NCBI GenBank assembly: GCA_960531495.1
Contig: OY482854.1
Coordinates: 13,916,621-13,980,620 of the forward strand
Origin: Zeus faber
Lineage: Eukaryota > Chordata > Actinopteri > Zeiformes > Zeidae
Reading direction: 5' to 3'
Length of the DNA: 64,000 bases
Notes under the pieces: generated by a model
Told to the model about the DNA's origin: nothing
The model's database searches: none
What the model saw: only the letters and a program-made list of their open reading frames with translations
Program-made: the position numbers and the translations under genes
Shown: positions 12,205 through 24,290 of the stretch, one piece after another
Layout of the letters: each line of letters begins with the position of its first letter
How positions within the stretch are numbered: the stretch's first letter is position 1

Positions 12205-12755
12205 AAGAAAACGTGCACATTCCAGCCCGGCACCGGCGCGTGTTCCGACCCGGCACCGTGCGCGTTCCGCCCTAGCTCTGTGTTCGTTCCTCCCTGGCAC
12301 CGTGCGTGTTTCACCCCGGCACCGTGCCCATTCCACCATGGCAGTGCACGTTCCACCCTGGTACTGTCTGCGTTCACCCTGGAAACGTGCACCGTGCGCC
12401 TTCCATCCTGGCCTTGGGCGTGTTCCATCCCGGCAACTGTGCCCATCCACTCAGGGTGCGTTCCACCCCAACAGTGTGCACCATGCAGGCTCCAGCCCCG
12501 CACCGTGCTTGTTCCATCCTGGCACCGTGCACCGTGCGCACTTCAGCCTGACACTGTGCATGTTCCATCCTGGCCCAGTGCGTACTCCACCCAGGCACCG
12601 TGTGCTTTTACCCGAGATGCTGTGCGCGTTCCACCCCGGCACAGTGCGACTTCCACCCCGGCACCGTGCACGTTCCACCCCGGCACAGTGCGACTTCCAC
12701 CCCGGCACCGTGCGCGTTTCACCCCGGCACCTTGCACGTTCCACCCCAGCGGAGG
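12205..12755. repeat. 22 bp GC-rich minisatellite
   Basis: A tandem array with consensus core ttccaccccggcaccgtgc. Spacing measured between GTG starts at 12666, 12688 and 12710 is exactly 22. The unit is not a multiple of three, which is why long frames rich in His-Pro-Gly-Thr-Val appear in all three phases on both strands. They are not genes. Units become more diverged to the left (12220-12550). The unit is CpG-bearing (ccgg, gcgcg), so methylation is likely. Confidence 0.92.
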
Positions 12756-13389
12756 TGAGGAAAACAAACTGAAAGGATAAATGTTGATTTGGATTTGCAC
12801 TTAAGAGGTTAGAGGTCAAGAAAAACAGTTAAAAATTATTAGAACTGTTATGACTATCGATAATAGCTGTAGTAATAGCCGCTTTGATTCGTCACTATCG
12901 ATCTTTCTACCAAGTAACCTAACCTACCTACAATGGAAGTGATTGGCAATGGACTTATAGAGTTCTTTGTCCCATATTAAATATTTATATTATTACAAAG
13001 TATTTATTACCTTCTTACTTATTACTTATTTACCTTTATCTCCAAATACCCCCCAAGCCAAAAAAAAAGAAAAACCCTTCAGAAACTCAGTGTTATGATG
13101 AGTTGTACTATCACCATAGCTCTACCACGACTTCTATTACGTTCATTAATATTTCACCGAGCAGGGGCTGGAGCCGAGGAGCATCAGAACTTTTTTCGGC
13201 GCGCACGCACGCCGCTCCGGCATCAGCCGCCGCTTCAGATCTCCGTGAGCGGGACGACAACCGGGGGCGTCGGCGCTGATCCCACATCAGCCCGGCTCCT
13301 CTGAGGACGGCAGATTAGAGGCTCCGCTCCCGTGAACGCTGTCCGTCAGCTCGTGACGGGGGGGAAAACAAACAAAAAAACACAGGAAG
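12756..13389. other. non-coding sequence
   Basis: AT-rich to about 13080, then GC-rich with CpGs (13150-13340). No exon or repeat family is recognised. Confidence 0.55.
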
Positions 13390-13778
13390 CAGATGACGTT
13401 TCCTCTGTCACCGGTCTTTGAGTCTTTTGCACGAAACGACTGCGCACCGTGGTAAAGCCGAGGGAGGAGGCGCGACGAGCGGCTTCTTCACCTCTCCCCC
13501 AAACCTGACTGATGTCGATTTGTGAGACTGAAAACACATCGTCTTTTTGCTTGAACTTTTCACTCTCCCTTTTAAGGGAGAAAAAAAACCCCACCGGATT
13601 CTTATGACGCTCCTCCTGTCACCGGTCTTTTCGTCTTTTACACCAGAAAACTTAAGGACTCCATCGCTGCGCACGGTAATAGAGCGGTGGGGGAGATGAA
13701 GGTGCGACGAGCGGCTTCTTCACCTATTTACCAAACCCGAGCGAAGTTGATTTGTGAGAGTGACGGAGACCGAAAAAA
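13390..13778. repeat. direct duplication, ~150 bp copies, 211-232 bp offset
   Basis: Copy one is about 13390-13546, copy two about 13603-13778. Shared anchors are ctgtcaccggtctt (13405 and 13616), gcgacgagcggcttcttc (13472 and 13704) and gatttgtgaga (13517 and 13749). The offset changes from 211 to 232, so one copy carries a ~21 bp indel. Copies are well diverged outside the anchors. No transposon ends or coding potential are seen. Confidence 0.85.
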
Positions 13779-14910
13779 AAACCCCCAAAAAAAACCACGC
13801 TGTCTCGGGAAGCGGAACTCTCTCCTCGTCTCCTTTCCCTTCTACTCTTTCTTTCGGGCGTTTTTTTTTTTTTTTGTCTGTTTTCTCTCGCCGTTTTGTG
13901 ACGCGTCGCTTTACCGTTCCGAGGGGGTCCTAGCGGCGATTAAAAGAGGCAGCCGCGTGTCGGAAAACCTTGTCAAGTGTTTGGCAAACTTTGATCGGGT
14001 TTGTGAGAAGACAACCGCTTTGAACTCGTCGCCATTTCATCTATTTATTGTTCCCTGGCGGTGCGGCTACTGAAGAACACCGCGTTGTCGTCGTGAACCA
14101 ACTGATGGGATGTTGATGCATGTTTTTTTAGTATTCGGGAATTCATGTCTCTGTCAGGTGTGTGTCATTCCAGAGATGAAAAAATAATGACGCCGCGTTG
14201 CATGATTTGTGACAAATATGTAGTTTATTTCCAGGATCCTATAATGTACTGTATGCTATACCTCGATGTCGTCTTGAAACCTAGAAATATGACATATAAT
14301 TATTCCTAGGGTTGCATTTCCTGTGGTTGACATGCGCGCGGAGTTGAAATAATTGCCTGGAATTTTTTCTTTTCTTTTTTTCGGAAATACGAAGCGCGTG
14401 TAAATTATGAGGAAGACGACAAATTAATGCATTCATGGCTAATTAGAGAGCGATCAGCGGGAATAATTGTGTGAAGGAGTCATGACTCGATCCGCTCACT
14501 CTCCCCGCGCGGCGTCTGGAAAGAGCCGAGAGTCCGATTCATTCAAGTCAAACTCAACGAGGTTGGGAGATTTCAAATGAAGATGACGGCTTCATTGTCC
14601 CGACCGTTTTAGAATGCATTGGATGGTGCACTCAGTGTCCTTGGTGTCAACATTGAACGTGCAGACCTCGTAAGGCCGCAAATAACAACAGATAAGGTGG
14701 GGTCAGACTTTAGCAGTCCCCGCAAATCAATGTGGAGTTACAGCAGCAGAAGTTGACCAAACGGAGCAGGTCAACAACAAACAAATGGAAAGAAAAAATG
14801 TATTGAATGTCATTTGGATGAAACACGTGTCCGGGCGGCAAACCTCCCCCTGGGACAAACTTCTCTTCTCTTGTCCCCCCCGACTTGCCCCTCTTCTCTC
14901 TCTCCTCTCC
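13779..14910. other. non-coding sequence
   Basis: T-rich tracts at 13860-13876 and a pyrimidine-rich stretch before them. Unique TAAT-rich block at about 14395-14490 (ttaatgcattcatggctaat and flanks), considered as a possible regulatory element in the findings. No exon is recognised. Confidence 0.5.
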
Positions 14911-15046
<136 letters not shown>

Positions 15047-16512
15047 GGTATATACTGTATATTGATTATGTATAATGCGTAATATTTTGTGTTCTGATAG
15101 AGATGCTGCTCTTCTTCACCGTTCATCACTTTACTTTACCAAAAGTAAAAACATGTCACATTATCAACCCATCATTTTCTTATTAGTCAAATAATAATTA
15201 CGTCACTTGGACTCAAATTCAATGATGCGTTCATATCCAACCTCGCAGTGTAATGGTAAAAATGTGTACTGGATGTAGAGCATGCACAGGCTGTGGTTAT
15301 AACACACACTGCACAGCCGCGCACGGTGCGCAGTGTTTACCTGTGAGTTATTCAGGATCAGAACGGGGAGGCATTGGAAAAAATATACACCAAAAAAAAT
15401 AAAATAAAATCCCAAAAACTGCGTCGGAACACATTTGACAAGCAGCTCCTTTTGTGCCGTCCCAAATGTATCCATCACATCGGGCGAGAGGTGGGGTGGG
15501 GGGAGGGGACAGCCGAGCCTCGTCCTCTTTTAAATACCTGGTAAAAAAAATAAAATAAAAATAAGAACAGAGCGCGGCAGGGAATTTTTTTTATTCATTT
15601 TTATTTTATTTGGGGTTGAACTCTTTGCGTGCCGGCTGCGACGACAACAGCTTGACAGGCGCTTTCAAAGAACGAGGGAAGAAGCACCCGAAGGGAGGAG
15701 TGCACGGGAGGAAGGGGAGGTTCAGCCGTGCACGTCGCATTCCTCTTGGTTTTTTTGTTTTGTTTTTTTTATTAATCCCCTCGTACCCCTCCGCCGCGCT
15801 TTAAGAAAAAAGGAAGCGGCGGCGGTGGCGGCGGCGGCGGCGGCACTCGACAACTTTCATCAAAGTTAACACTTGTTTTATGGCGTCCGTCAGAAACGGG
15901 CGCGCCCGGGAACAAATGAGCGCTGATTTGTTTTGTAGTGTTTGTTGTTATTATAATATCAGGTGATGGAAATTTGCATTTTTGTTCACACACAGGACGG
16001 AGGTTTTGATTTTATTAATATTCTTTGCTCCCTGTGCTTACAGGTGGAGATGATGATGAAAGTGATGAAAAGACTTGTTTTTTGACTTGTTGTTGGACCT
16101 TCTATTCAGTTCTACTTGTTTTTGTTGCTTCACCAGGCCTGGCTCCACACAAATACAACCTATTTTTATGTAACTTCCTCTGTCCTCTGCAGATGTCTCT
16201 GCTTGAAAGTCTTAGTCGCACATTCAAAGAAAACATTTGAATAATTTGTTTGATAATTACGATTATTCCGTTATATTTGCATTGTTATATTTGCATATAA
16301 TGTCTGCCCCATACGGTCGACCTTGAGCACCATATAGATCATCATCATTTCACATACATGGAGCTCTTCATGTGTTTGATACTGTTTCCTCTTCAGCATG
16401 TGACTGTGAAATATGTGTTAACAAATATAACAAAAATATGAGTATACTTTGTATGTCTTGGGAACGTTGCTATAAGCGTGGTAACATTAGCTACCCAGGC
16501 TTCATACTGAAG
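15047..16512. other. non-coding sequence
   Basis: Unique sequence. A GGC repeat (15815-15843) follows a T-rich stretch, with several A- or T-rich tracts (15545-15610). Around 16025-16240 there is one 71-codon chance frame with no recognisable domain. No gene is supported. Confidence 0.55.
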
Positions 16513-17190
16513 TGGATGGATGGATGGATGGATGGATGAATGGATGGATGATGGATGAATGGATGGATAGATGATGGATGGATGGACGGATGGATGGATG
16601 GATGGGTGGATGATTCAATTAATAACAGGATGGATGGATGGATGGATGGATAGGTGGCAGGAGAATGTATGAATGAATGATGGATGATAAAATTGTTAGA
16701 GGGATGGATATATGGATGATTTAATTGATGAATGGTTGGATGAATGATTTAATTGATGAATGGAAGGATGATTTAATTGATGAATGGATGGATTGATGGA
16801 TGGGTGAGTGAATGGGTGGATGGATGGATAAATGGATGATTTAATTGATGAATGGATGGATGATTTAATTGATGGATGATGAGTGGATGAATGGATGGAT
16901 GATGGGTGGGTGGATGGATGGATGGATGATCGATGATGGGTGGATGGGTGGATGGATGGATGGATGGATGGATGGATGGATTGGTGGATGGATGGGTGGA
17001 TGGATGGATGGATGTATGGATGGATTGGTGGATGGATGGGTGGATGGATGGATGGATGGATGGATGGATTGGTGGATGGATGGGTGGATGGATGGATGGA
17101 TGTATGGATGGATTGGTGGATGGATGGGTGGATGGATGGATGGATAGATGGATGGGTGGATGGTTTAATTGATAAATGGATGGAAGGAAC
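16513..17190. repeat. (GGAT)n array with higher-order units
   Basis: About 680 bp of GGAT/GGAC/GGTG units. The left half contains a recurring unit with 'gatgatttaattgatgaatgg' text, seen near 16720, 16750, 16775, 16840 and 16865. The right half (16970-17150) repeats a ~66-68 bp block containing 'ggattggtggatggatggg'. This nested structure indicates block-wise expansion. No coding meaning. Confidence 0.95.
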
Positions 17191-17572
17191 ACATGGAAAA
17201 TAAATTATTTTTGACAGTTGTAGTTGTTGTAAACTGACAAGTTTATTTTATACACTTATTTTTAGGTTTTATTTGGACATGTAATTCCAGTCGCAACAAT
17301 TTAGACAAAAACCAAACTTCTGTGGAGTGGAACTAGGGGATGAGGAGCAGATCAAGGGTTTGAGTGGAGGCTCTTCAGCTTTGAAGGCTCGTTCTCGTGC
17401 ACTGGGAATCAGGTAACATTACATGGAAGTCAACAGGCGCATAATTACTCAGCGCCCTGGAAAGTTTCCAGAAGGGGTCGGGTGCGGGGGGGGGGGGTGT
17501 GTATTTATTTTTGAGGTTGAAGATGTAATAGAAAATCTGTATTAGAAAGAGCTAGAATAAATAAGGAATTAG
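17191..17572. other. non-coding spacer
   Basis: Unique sequence with a G10 run at about 17487-17497. No feature recognised. Confidence 0.5.
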
Positions 17573-17690
17573 AAAGATAATAATAATAAAAAAAATAATA
17601 ATAATAATGATCATAATGATAATAATAATAAATAAATAACTGAACTGAATATAAATAATATAATTCAATGATTATTATTATTATAATTAA

Positions 17691-17774
<84 letters not shown>

Positions 17775-17918
17775 TTATTTAACTTGTTGAGCTGCTCAAT
17801 TATTAAACTTAATTAAACCACTTAAATTAAACGTATTACTTGTTTTTTTTGTATATATATTGTGAATTTGGTGTATGTTATAAATCTCTGTACTTCATGT
17901 TTCCCATTGAGCTGTTGC

Positions 17919-17956
<38 letters not shown>

Positions 17957-17965
17957 TAATAGTAA
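17573..17965. repeat. (AAT)n / (ATT)n arrays
   Basis: AAT units at 17573-17640 and 17692-17731 switch directly to ATT units at 17732-17774, giving an almost perfect ~80 bp palindrome able to extrude a cruciform. A further ATA array lies at about 17920-17965. Confidence 0.93.
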
Positions 17966-18536
17966 TAATAACCATAAAAAATTGAGTTTTTTCCTCAGTA
18001 TGGTGTCATATTAGATTCACGTTACAGAATACGGACACAGGCCACATTAAACCCATACTAATGGCTGTCGTGCTATTTTAGAAGGCGAAATCTGAGCGAA
18101 ATATCGATGATGCACTGCTGGGGGTGGGTTTTTTTTACGTGTGTGTCATACTAAAATAATGCAAATTTAAGTAATTAACATCTTACATGCTGTGAGGGAA
18201 GGAAAAAAAACCTTGCGGATCATAGCTTGCTTTCTCATTAGAAGGCAAGCTGTGCAACTCCGTGCTCCGGAATGAAAGTCAAGTCAAGCAATTGCAATAA
18301 TTACAGCACTGAGGAGGGGTGGGGTGGAGAGGTGGGAGGAGGTTTTCAGGAACGGGGGGCTTAGAGGAAGGCGATGAGGAAGGAGGAGGATCGAGGTTGA
18401 AGGGTGGTGGAGGGGGAGGAGGGTACGCTGTCTACAGGTGCCTCTGATTAAGGCTAATCTGGAGAGCCCTCCCCTTCCTGCTCTCTCCAGCGAGGCTCCA
18501 CGGCCTCCAGGCGCTGGAGGTTCCTGCCTGGTTCTA
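17966..18536. other. non-coding sequence
   Basis: Unique sequence that turns purine-rich at 18310-18425 (GGAGG/GAGG) before the minisatellite. No gene is recognised. Confidence 0.5.
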
Positions 18537-19205
18537 CCATGGTTCCTCCCTTGTTTCTCTCTCTTTCCACCATGATTCATCCCATGGTCCACCATGGTTC
18601 CTCCCTTGTTCCACCATGGTTCTTCCCTTGTTCTTCCCTCGTTCCATCATGCTTCCTCCCTGGTTCTACCATGGTTCCTCCCTTGTTCCACCATGGTTCT
18701 TCCCTTGTTCTTCCCTCGTTCCATCATGGTTCCTCCCTGGTTCTACCATGGTTCCTGCCTTGTTCCTCCCTCGTTCCACCATTGTTCCTCCCTTGGTCCT
18801 CCATGGTTCCTCCCTTGTTCCTTCATGGTTGTGCTTTTGTTCCACCAGGATTCCTCCCTTGTTCCTCCCTTGTTCCTCCCTGGTTCCTCCCTTGTTCCTC
18901 TCTTGTTCCTCCCTGGTTCCTCCCTTGCTCCTCCGTGGTTCCTCCCTGGTTCCTCCCTTGCTCCTCCATGGTTCCTCCTTGGTTCCTCCCTTGTCCCTCC
19001 CTTGTTCCTCCCTTGTTCCTCCCTTGTTCCTCCCTGGTTCCTTCCTCGCTCCTCCCTTGCTCCTCCACGGTTTTGGCCGTGGCTCCTCCCCGGTTCCTTC
19101 CTCGCTCCTCCCTTGCTCCTCCACGGTTTTGGCCGTGGCTCCTCCGCGGTTCTTCCCTGGCTCCGTGGCTCCGTGGCTCCGTGGCTCCGTGACTCCGTGG
19201 CTGGC
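18537..19205. repeat. 12 bp pyrimidine-strand minisatellite
   Basis: Tandem variants of ttcctcccttg(g/t), about 12 bp, with CCATGG-containing variants on the left. A 56 bp duplicated block (starts 19038 and 19094) contains 'ccacggttttggccgtgg', itself a hairpin. It ends in 8 bp ctccgtgg units (19157-19200). Because the unit is a multiple of three, all three frames stay open on both strands for 200-290 codons; the predicted Gly-Gly-Thr-Arg-Glu-Glu or Pro-Pro-Leu-Phe proteins are artefacts. The strand asymmetry (pyrimidine over purine) favours R-loops or triplex. Confidence 0.93.
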
Positions 19206-19818
19206 TGCCGTAATGAGCTCCACCGCCGCCCGGTGCTGCATGCCCCCGAGAACGGTCCCTACGGAGCCATAATGAGCTACTCCAGTGTAGCCCCATGCCG
19301 CGCTCCCTGCCAAGGAGCCCTCACCCTCCCCCAAGCCTCCCCCAATGCCTCCAATGCTTCCCCTCAGACAATGGCACCGGGGTGAGCACTGCTTGTCCCC
19401 GCCACCAACCCCCGCCGCCAAATTCCGTCCTTTTTCTAAGCCGCCCTCGGGGGTTCGGCGGCGTGAAAGCGTTTGCGTGCGAGCGACGGAGGACGGCCCC
19501 TGAAGCCCCGAGCCCGAATCTCGTGCTGAGGCTTCAGACAATTTACATTGAGAGCGCGGGGGAGACAGAGATGGAGATAGATTGGCAGTTTTGTTGCCGG
19601 CGAGGGAGACGAGGTAAGGATGGGATGGGATGGGAGGATTGAGTGTTGGGGTGGAGACCGAGTCATATATCCAAGCAGATGGAAGAAAAGGGAGATAAAG
19701 GTGGATGGGGGGGGGGTGGATGGAGAGGAAGTAATTGACAGAGTGTAGGAGAAGAGGGCAGAAGCGGAGAAAAGGTAAGAAGGCGCTGGAGCTGGAAACT
19801 GGAGTGGAGAAGCCGAGG
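19206..19818. other. non-coding sequence
   Basis: Unique GC-rich sequence (19206-19560), then purine-rich sequence leading into the GA array. No exon is recognised. Confidence 0.5.
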
Positions 19819-19831
19819 AGAGAGAGAGAGA

Positions 19832-19877
<46 letters not shown>

Positions 19878-20129
19878 AGAGGGGAGTAATGAGGTCTACT
19901 GGAGGAGTGGTGGATGGAGGGGATGGGGGGGTTGTCAAGATTTTGAGGTGAAGGGAGGTGGTGGTGGTGGTGGTGGGGTCCCTGGGTGGAGCTGTGTGTT
20001 TAAGAAGCTGCACCGCTGAGCTCCCACTCTCTTAAACAACCAGGAGATGATGGTGGAGGCAGAGAAGAGAGGGAGAGAGAGAGAGCGAGGGAGAGCGAGG
20101 GAGAGCAGGAGAGGGAGAGAGAGAGAGAG

Positions 20130-20174
<45 letters not shown>

Positions 20175-20187
20175 GAGAGGGAGAAAG

Positions 20188-20220
<33 letters not shown>
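19819..20220. repeat. (GA)n compound arrays
   Basis: Two GA tracts (19819-19877 and about 20066-20220) with GGGA/GCGA variants, flanking a unique patch that holds a GGT repeat (19956-19976). Confidence 0.93.
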
Positions 20221-20221
<1 letters not shown>

Positions 20222-20334
20222 ATTGACAGATGTGACCACAGAGAGAGGCTTTGAAGCAACCTCACGCTGCGGGAACCTGGATTGGATTGAGAGACTCTCC
20301 CCCACAAAATGGAATGGGAGGGATGGGAGAGAAG

Positions 20335-20335
<1 letters not shown>

Positions 20336-20410
<75 letters not shown>

Positions 20411-20454
20411 CACACACACACACACAGTAACACACACACAGACACTAACACTCT

Positions 20455-20489
<35 letters not shown>
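20336..20489. repeat. (CA)n then (GA)n microsatellite
   Basis: A ~120 bp CA array followed by a short spacer and a 29 bp GA array, then AAGA-type repeats at 20514-20545. Confidence 0.96.
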
Positions 20490-20491
<2 letters not shown>

Positions 20492-20545
20492 GGAGGGGAA
20501 TGAAAGAAAGGAATACAAGAAGAAAGAAAGAAAGAAAGACAAAGA

Positions 20546-21069
20546 AAGGAAATCCATACGCTTGACATGTTTCATCACCTCGCCTCGTCACTTTCTTTTC
20601 TCCCATTTGAGAGATTGGCAGAACAATTAGCGGCGGCGCGATGCGGGGCGACGGGGAGAAGCTTCCGCCGGGATTATTAATTATGTCAGCAAAACGTGTC
20701 GTTCTTTGTGCGTTTCTTGATTTTATTTTATTTTTTTGTTCAATTTAATGAAAAATAAGTGAAACATTATTCAGTGGCATATCTCCATTGTGGCTGCACT
20801 GTCTTTTAATTGTGGGTGGGTGGATGGTTTGCTGGGTGGTTCCGTGGGTGGGTGGATGTCCTCAGGATTTGAAAGGTGGCAGCAATTTGAAAAAAGGTGT
20901 CAAACAAGAGAATATTTAATTAAAGACGAAGCCTCTTGTGAAGGCGCTGCTCCCCCCACGTCACGTTAATAAAGCGTTTCCCTCAAATTCTTCCTCAAAA
21001 TTGGGTAAACTAAGCCAGAGGAGGCAAAGAAACACTCGTCTCTGTCTCTCTCTCTTCCTCCCAGTTTCA

Positions 21070-21071
<2 letters not shown>
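20546..21071. other. non-coding sequence
   Basis: Unique, with a degenerate GGTG/GGAT patch (20813-20860) and a T-rich tract (20720-20740). No feature recognised. Confidence 0.5.
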
Positions 21072-21116
<45 letters not shown>

Positions 21117-21240
21117 TGTATATAAATACTGACTGTATACAGTATATACAGTTTATATATATATATATATATATACAGTGTTTATATATATAAATATATA
21201 TATATACACTGTGTATATATATACACTATATATATATATG
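21072..21240. repeat. (TA)n with palindromic ACTGTATA spacers
   Basis: TA arrays broken by tacagtgtata / tatacactgt spacers that are reverse complements of one another, giving several overlapping inverted repeats across 170 bp. Likely a structural hotspot. No protein meaning. Confidence 0.92.
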
Positions 21241-21329
21241 CATGTTAAGCTAGGGACACATTACGTGATTTTCGAGGCCAATTTGGCAACAATTTGAGAT
21301 AGGGCGGAGTCATGGTTGTACAGCGTGCA

Positions 21330-21903
21330 GGGTGCAGGGTACTCGAGGGAAGTCCAGGATAGTACAGGGTAGTGCAGGGTAGTACAAGGTAGTCCAGGTA
21401 TTCCAGGGTAGTACAGGGTCGTCCAGGTAGTCCAGGGTAGTACAGGGTGGTCCAGGGTAGTACAGGTAGTCCACAGTAGTCTGGGGTAGTACAGGGTAGT
21501 CCAGGGTGGTTCAAGGCAGTCTAGGATAGTCCAGGATAGTCCAGGGTGGTACAGGGTAGTCCAGGGTATTACAGGGTAGTCCAGGGAACCCGGGGTAATA
21601 CAGGGTTGTCCAGGGTAGTTCGGGATAGTCCACGGTAGTCCGGGGTAGTACTGGGTAGTCCAGTGTAGTCCGGGATAGTACAGGGTATTACATGGTAGTC
21701 CAGGGTAGTCCAGTGAGGTACTGGGCAGTCCAGGGTACTCCAGGGTAGTACTGGGTGGTCCAGGGTAGAACAGGGTAGGCAAGGGTAGTACAGGGAAGTC
21801 CTGGGTAGTCCAGGGTAGTACATGGTAGTACAGGTTGTCAAGGGTAGTACAGGGTAGTCCAGGGTAGTCCAGGGTAGTACAGGATAGTACTTGGTATTAC
21901 AGG
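21330..21903. repeat. 10 bp minisatellite
   Basis: About 57 units of gggtagtcca or gggtagtaca. The two variants often alternate, so a 20 bp higher-order unit is visible. Rare units (gggtattaca, gggtggtcca, gggtactcca) allow internal duplications to be traced. Tyr-Pro-Gly-Leu-Pro frames on the minus strand are artefacts. Confidence 0.95.
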
Positions 21904-22289
21904 CATGACAGAAGAACTCCCTTCTCCGTCCACAATTTACACCAAACTCTGGTGTCTTCTGCTTCTTTTTTGTCGTGCAAATCAACAAACAAACAACCAC
22001 AGTGGCGAGCTCTATGGCATCCATTTCTGGTATCAAAATATTGCTAGATATTTTTCCTCTCATGAGAATATCAGGAGAAAAATACATTCTGGCGAGCGCT
22101 GAAGTACCACAAACTGCGTCCGTCTGTTCTCAGTCTTTAGATCTCCTCCAAGACAGCAGTTATGTGTGTGCGCAGAAGAGACCGAAAATCTGTAAATGTC
22201 GTTGTTACATGTGCGCTGCTCAATCTTCTCATCGTCCCTCACGTAATGTGGCCGCAGCTTTAGAGTTAGACACTCCTGCCGATGTCCTT
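21904..22289. other. non-coding sequence
   Basis: Unique sequence between the minisatellite and a retroposon end. No exon is recognised. Confidence 0.5.
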
Positions 22290-22415
22290 TGTGCAAGGCA
22301 TCGGTCCCGACCTGGAGTTGGTCCCCGGGCGCTGCGGCGAAGCAGCTGCTCCTAGATACAGCAGATACTACTTTGGAACTAGTTTCCCCCCAGAGGAATC
22401 AATAAAGAATATTGA
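22290..22415 (+). mobile_element. retroposon 3' end fragment (SINE/LINE type)
   Basis: The text gttggtccccgggcgctgc, followed by agctgctcctag and then ttccccccagagga and tcaataaag, matches from memory the 3' part of a fish retroposon family that ends in '...CCCC-GGGATCAATAAAG'. The body upstream of 22290 is not recognised, so this looks 5'-truncated, as retroposons often are. The tail after 22410 is AT-rich. Family name not assigned. Confidence 0.6.
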
Positions 22416-23983
22416 AAATTTAATTAAAATTAAATTTAAAAAGAATAAAAATGTAAATGAAATGAAGCTCAATCAATTCTCAGATCGCGCTTTGCGACCT
22501 CCTGACATTTTGAGGACAAAAAAGAAAATTGAAAGATAATTCATGATTCTCCAGTGGGAACGTGGACGAAGGGAGGACGTCTCCCGTCATCTGATTCGTC
22601 CGTGTGTGTTGCGGGGGATTAGCGCGGCGGCCACAATTGGACACTGGGTCTTATTTTAATTGCCGTGTGTCTTTAAAATGACTTCCCATCACTCTCTTTT
22701 CTTCCTCTGCTTCTTCTTCTTCTTGATTAGAACTTCCGAGCACAGCCCCCCCCCCCAAAAAAAAAAAACCCTGCCTTATCAGAAAACAGTTCCATCTGGG
22801 AATAAGGATTGCATGATTATTATTATTATTATTAATTTATTTATTTAATTTATTTTATATATATATTCATTATTATTATTAGGGATTTGTCCCTACCAGT
22901 GAGTGCCGCCCCACACAACAAACAAATAAAAACATTTAAAAAAAATAAATCACAACACAATGTCACTAAGTCTATTGTTCGTATCTCCCACGGAAAAAAA
23001 GAAGATCAAATTCAGAGAGAGACAGGGAGGGGAGAGTTGCTCTCCCGCCGCACAAGTGACGGAGGGATGTTGCTGTTTTTAATGACGGCATGTCATCGGG
23101 CTGAGATTATAAAAGCGAGTGCTGGAATTACCCCAGGAGAAGGGGCTTTCACGGGGCTCCCGGCAACAATCACCTCCTAAGAGCAGGAAATAGAAAATAA
23201 AGACGGTTTTAAGGCTCAGCCCACATAAAGAGTCTCTGCAGAACGTGCCAAAGCACTCGCTGGGCTTGACACAAGGTCGCCGCGGTGTTACTTGGAGGCG
23301 GGAAAAAAAGGAAAACTGAGAAAACAGCAGCCGCGACTCGGTTTGTTTGTTTTTTTTTTTTGTTCGTTTTTTTTTCCCGGGAGCCGTGCTTTTTACCAGC
23401 GCTTGAAGTCTTACAGTTGTGACTTGTATTTGCGGCGTTACGGCGTGTAAAGCGCGGCGATAATGACGCAGTCGCTCCCAGTTGAATCGGTAAAAGCTCT
23501 CTGAATGACGATCCATTATCTCCGCAATTTTTCCCTAAATTTATCAGTCCCGTAAACGCTTCCCTAAATGATGCCCGCCGCTTTGGCTTTCGCGAGCCGC
23601 GCGGGGAAACTTTGGCGGCGGAGGCAGCGGCTGGGATCCGGCTCGGCGTGTAAACACACAGGGCGCAATAACAAAGCGCCGCCCACGGCCACGATTGACC
23701 TTTGGGGTTTCGGTCCTTTAATGTGTGTCTCTGTGTCGCTGCTGATAAAGCTTCGCCCCGACGCCCCCCGCCCCCTCCTTCCCTCCTCCTCCCACCCTCT
23801 CCCCCATCCCACCCCTCCCTCCCTCCCTCCCCCGCCCGTCCGTCCCAATCTATAAAGCCCTCTGTAAGGGCGGCAGTAATGCGCAGTGAGAGACACAAAT
23901 ATCTCCTCGATTCCACGGTCATAACCCCGTGCCTCTGCCGTCGCTGACTCTAATAGATGTTTGGAGATGATCCCTCCGCCTGT
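22416..23983. other. non-coding sequence
   Basis: Holds ATT repeats (22818-22833, 22867-22880), poly-C/poly-A (22747-22768), T-rich runs (23346-23375) and a pyrimidine-rich CCCTCC patch (23775-23835). 23560-23760 is GC-rich with CpGs. No gene is recognised. Confidence 0.5.
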
Positions 23984-24183
23984 GTGTGTGTGTGGGTGTG
24001 TGTGTGTGTGTGTGGACTCGAAATGAACAAAGTCGCTTTAGTAAAGTGATTTTGAGAAGGTCCGGCTGGAAGTTCAATGGGTTTAGGCGTCTCGTCGGTG
24101 CTTTTAAGGTCGCGGGAAGACATTCTTATGTTGTTGCTACTCAACAGAAGTGCACAGAGGATGCAACGCCAAACGTCTCAGGA

Positions 24184-24222
<39 letters not shown>

Positions 24223-24290
24223 GCACACACGCACACACATACACACAGATACACACACATACACACACAAACACCCACGCGCGCACCAGG
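23984..24290. repeat. (GT)n and (CA)n pair
   Basis: A GT tract at 23984-24013 and a CA tract at 24185-24290 are complementary and about 170 bp apart, so the region can fold as a long imperfect hairpin. Confidence 0.94.

Noticed and set aside
12126-12819. ~200-codon His/Pro/Gly-rich frames on both strands
   Set aside because: Translation of the 22 bp minisatellite, seen in every phase.
18666-19541. 291-codon minus-strand frame rich in Gly-Gly-Thr-Arg-Glu-Glu
   Set aside because: Produced by a 12 bp minisatellite whose period is a multiple of three; the other frames and strand are equally open.
21261-22087. ~170-codon Tyr-Pro-Gly-Leu-Pro frames resembling a structural protein
   Set aside because: Translation of the 10 bp minisatellite; no signal peptide or flanking gene structure.
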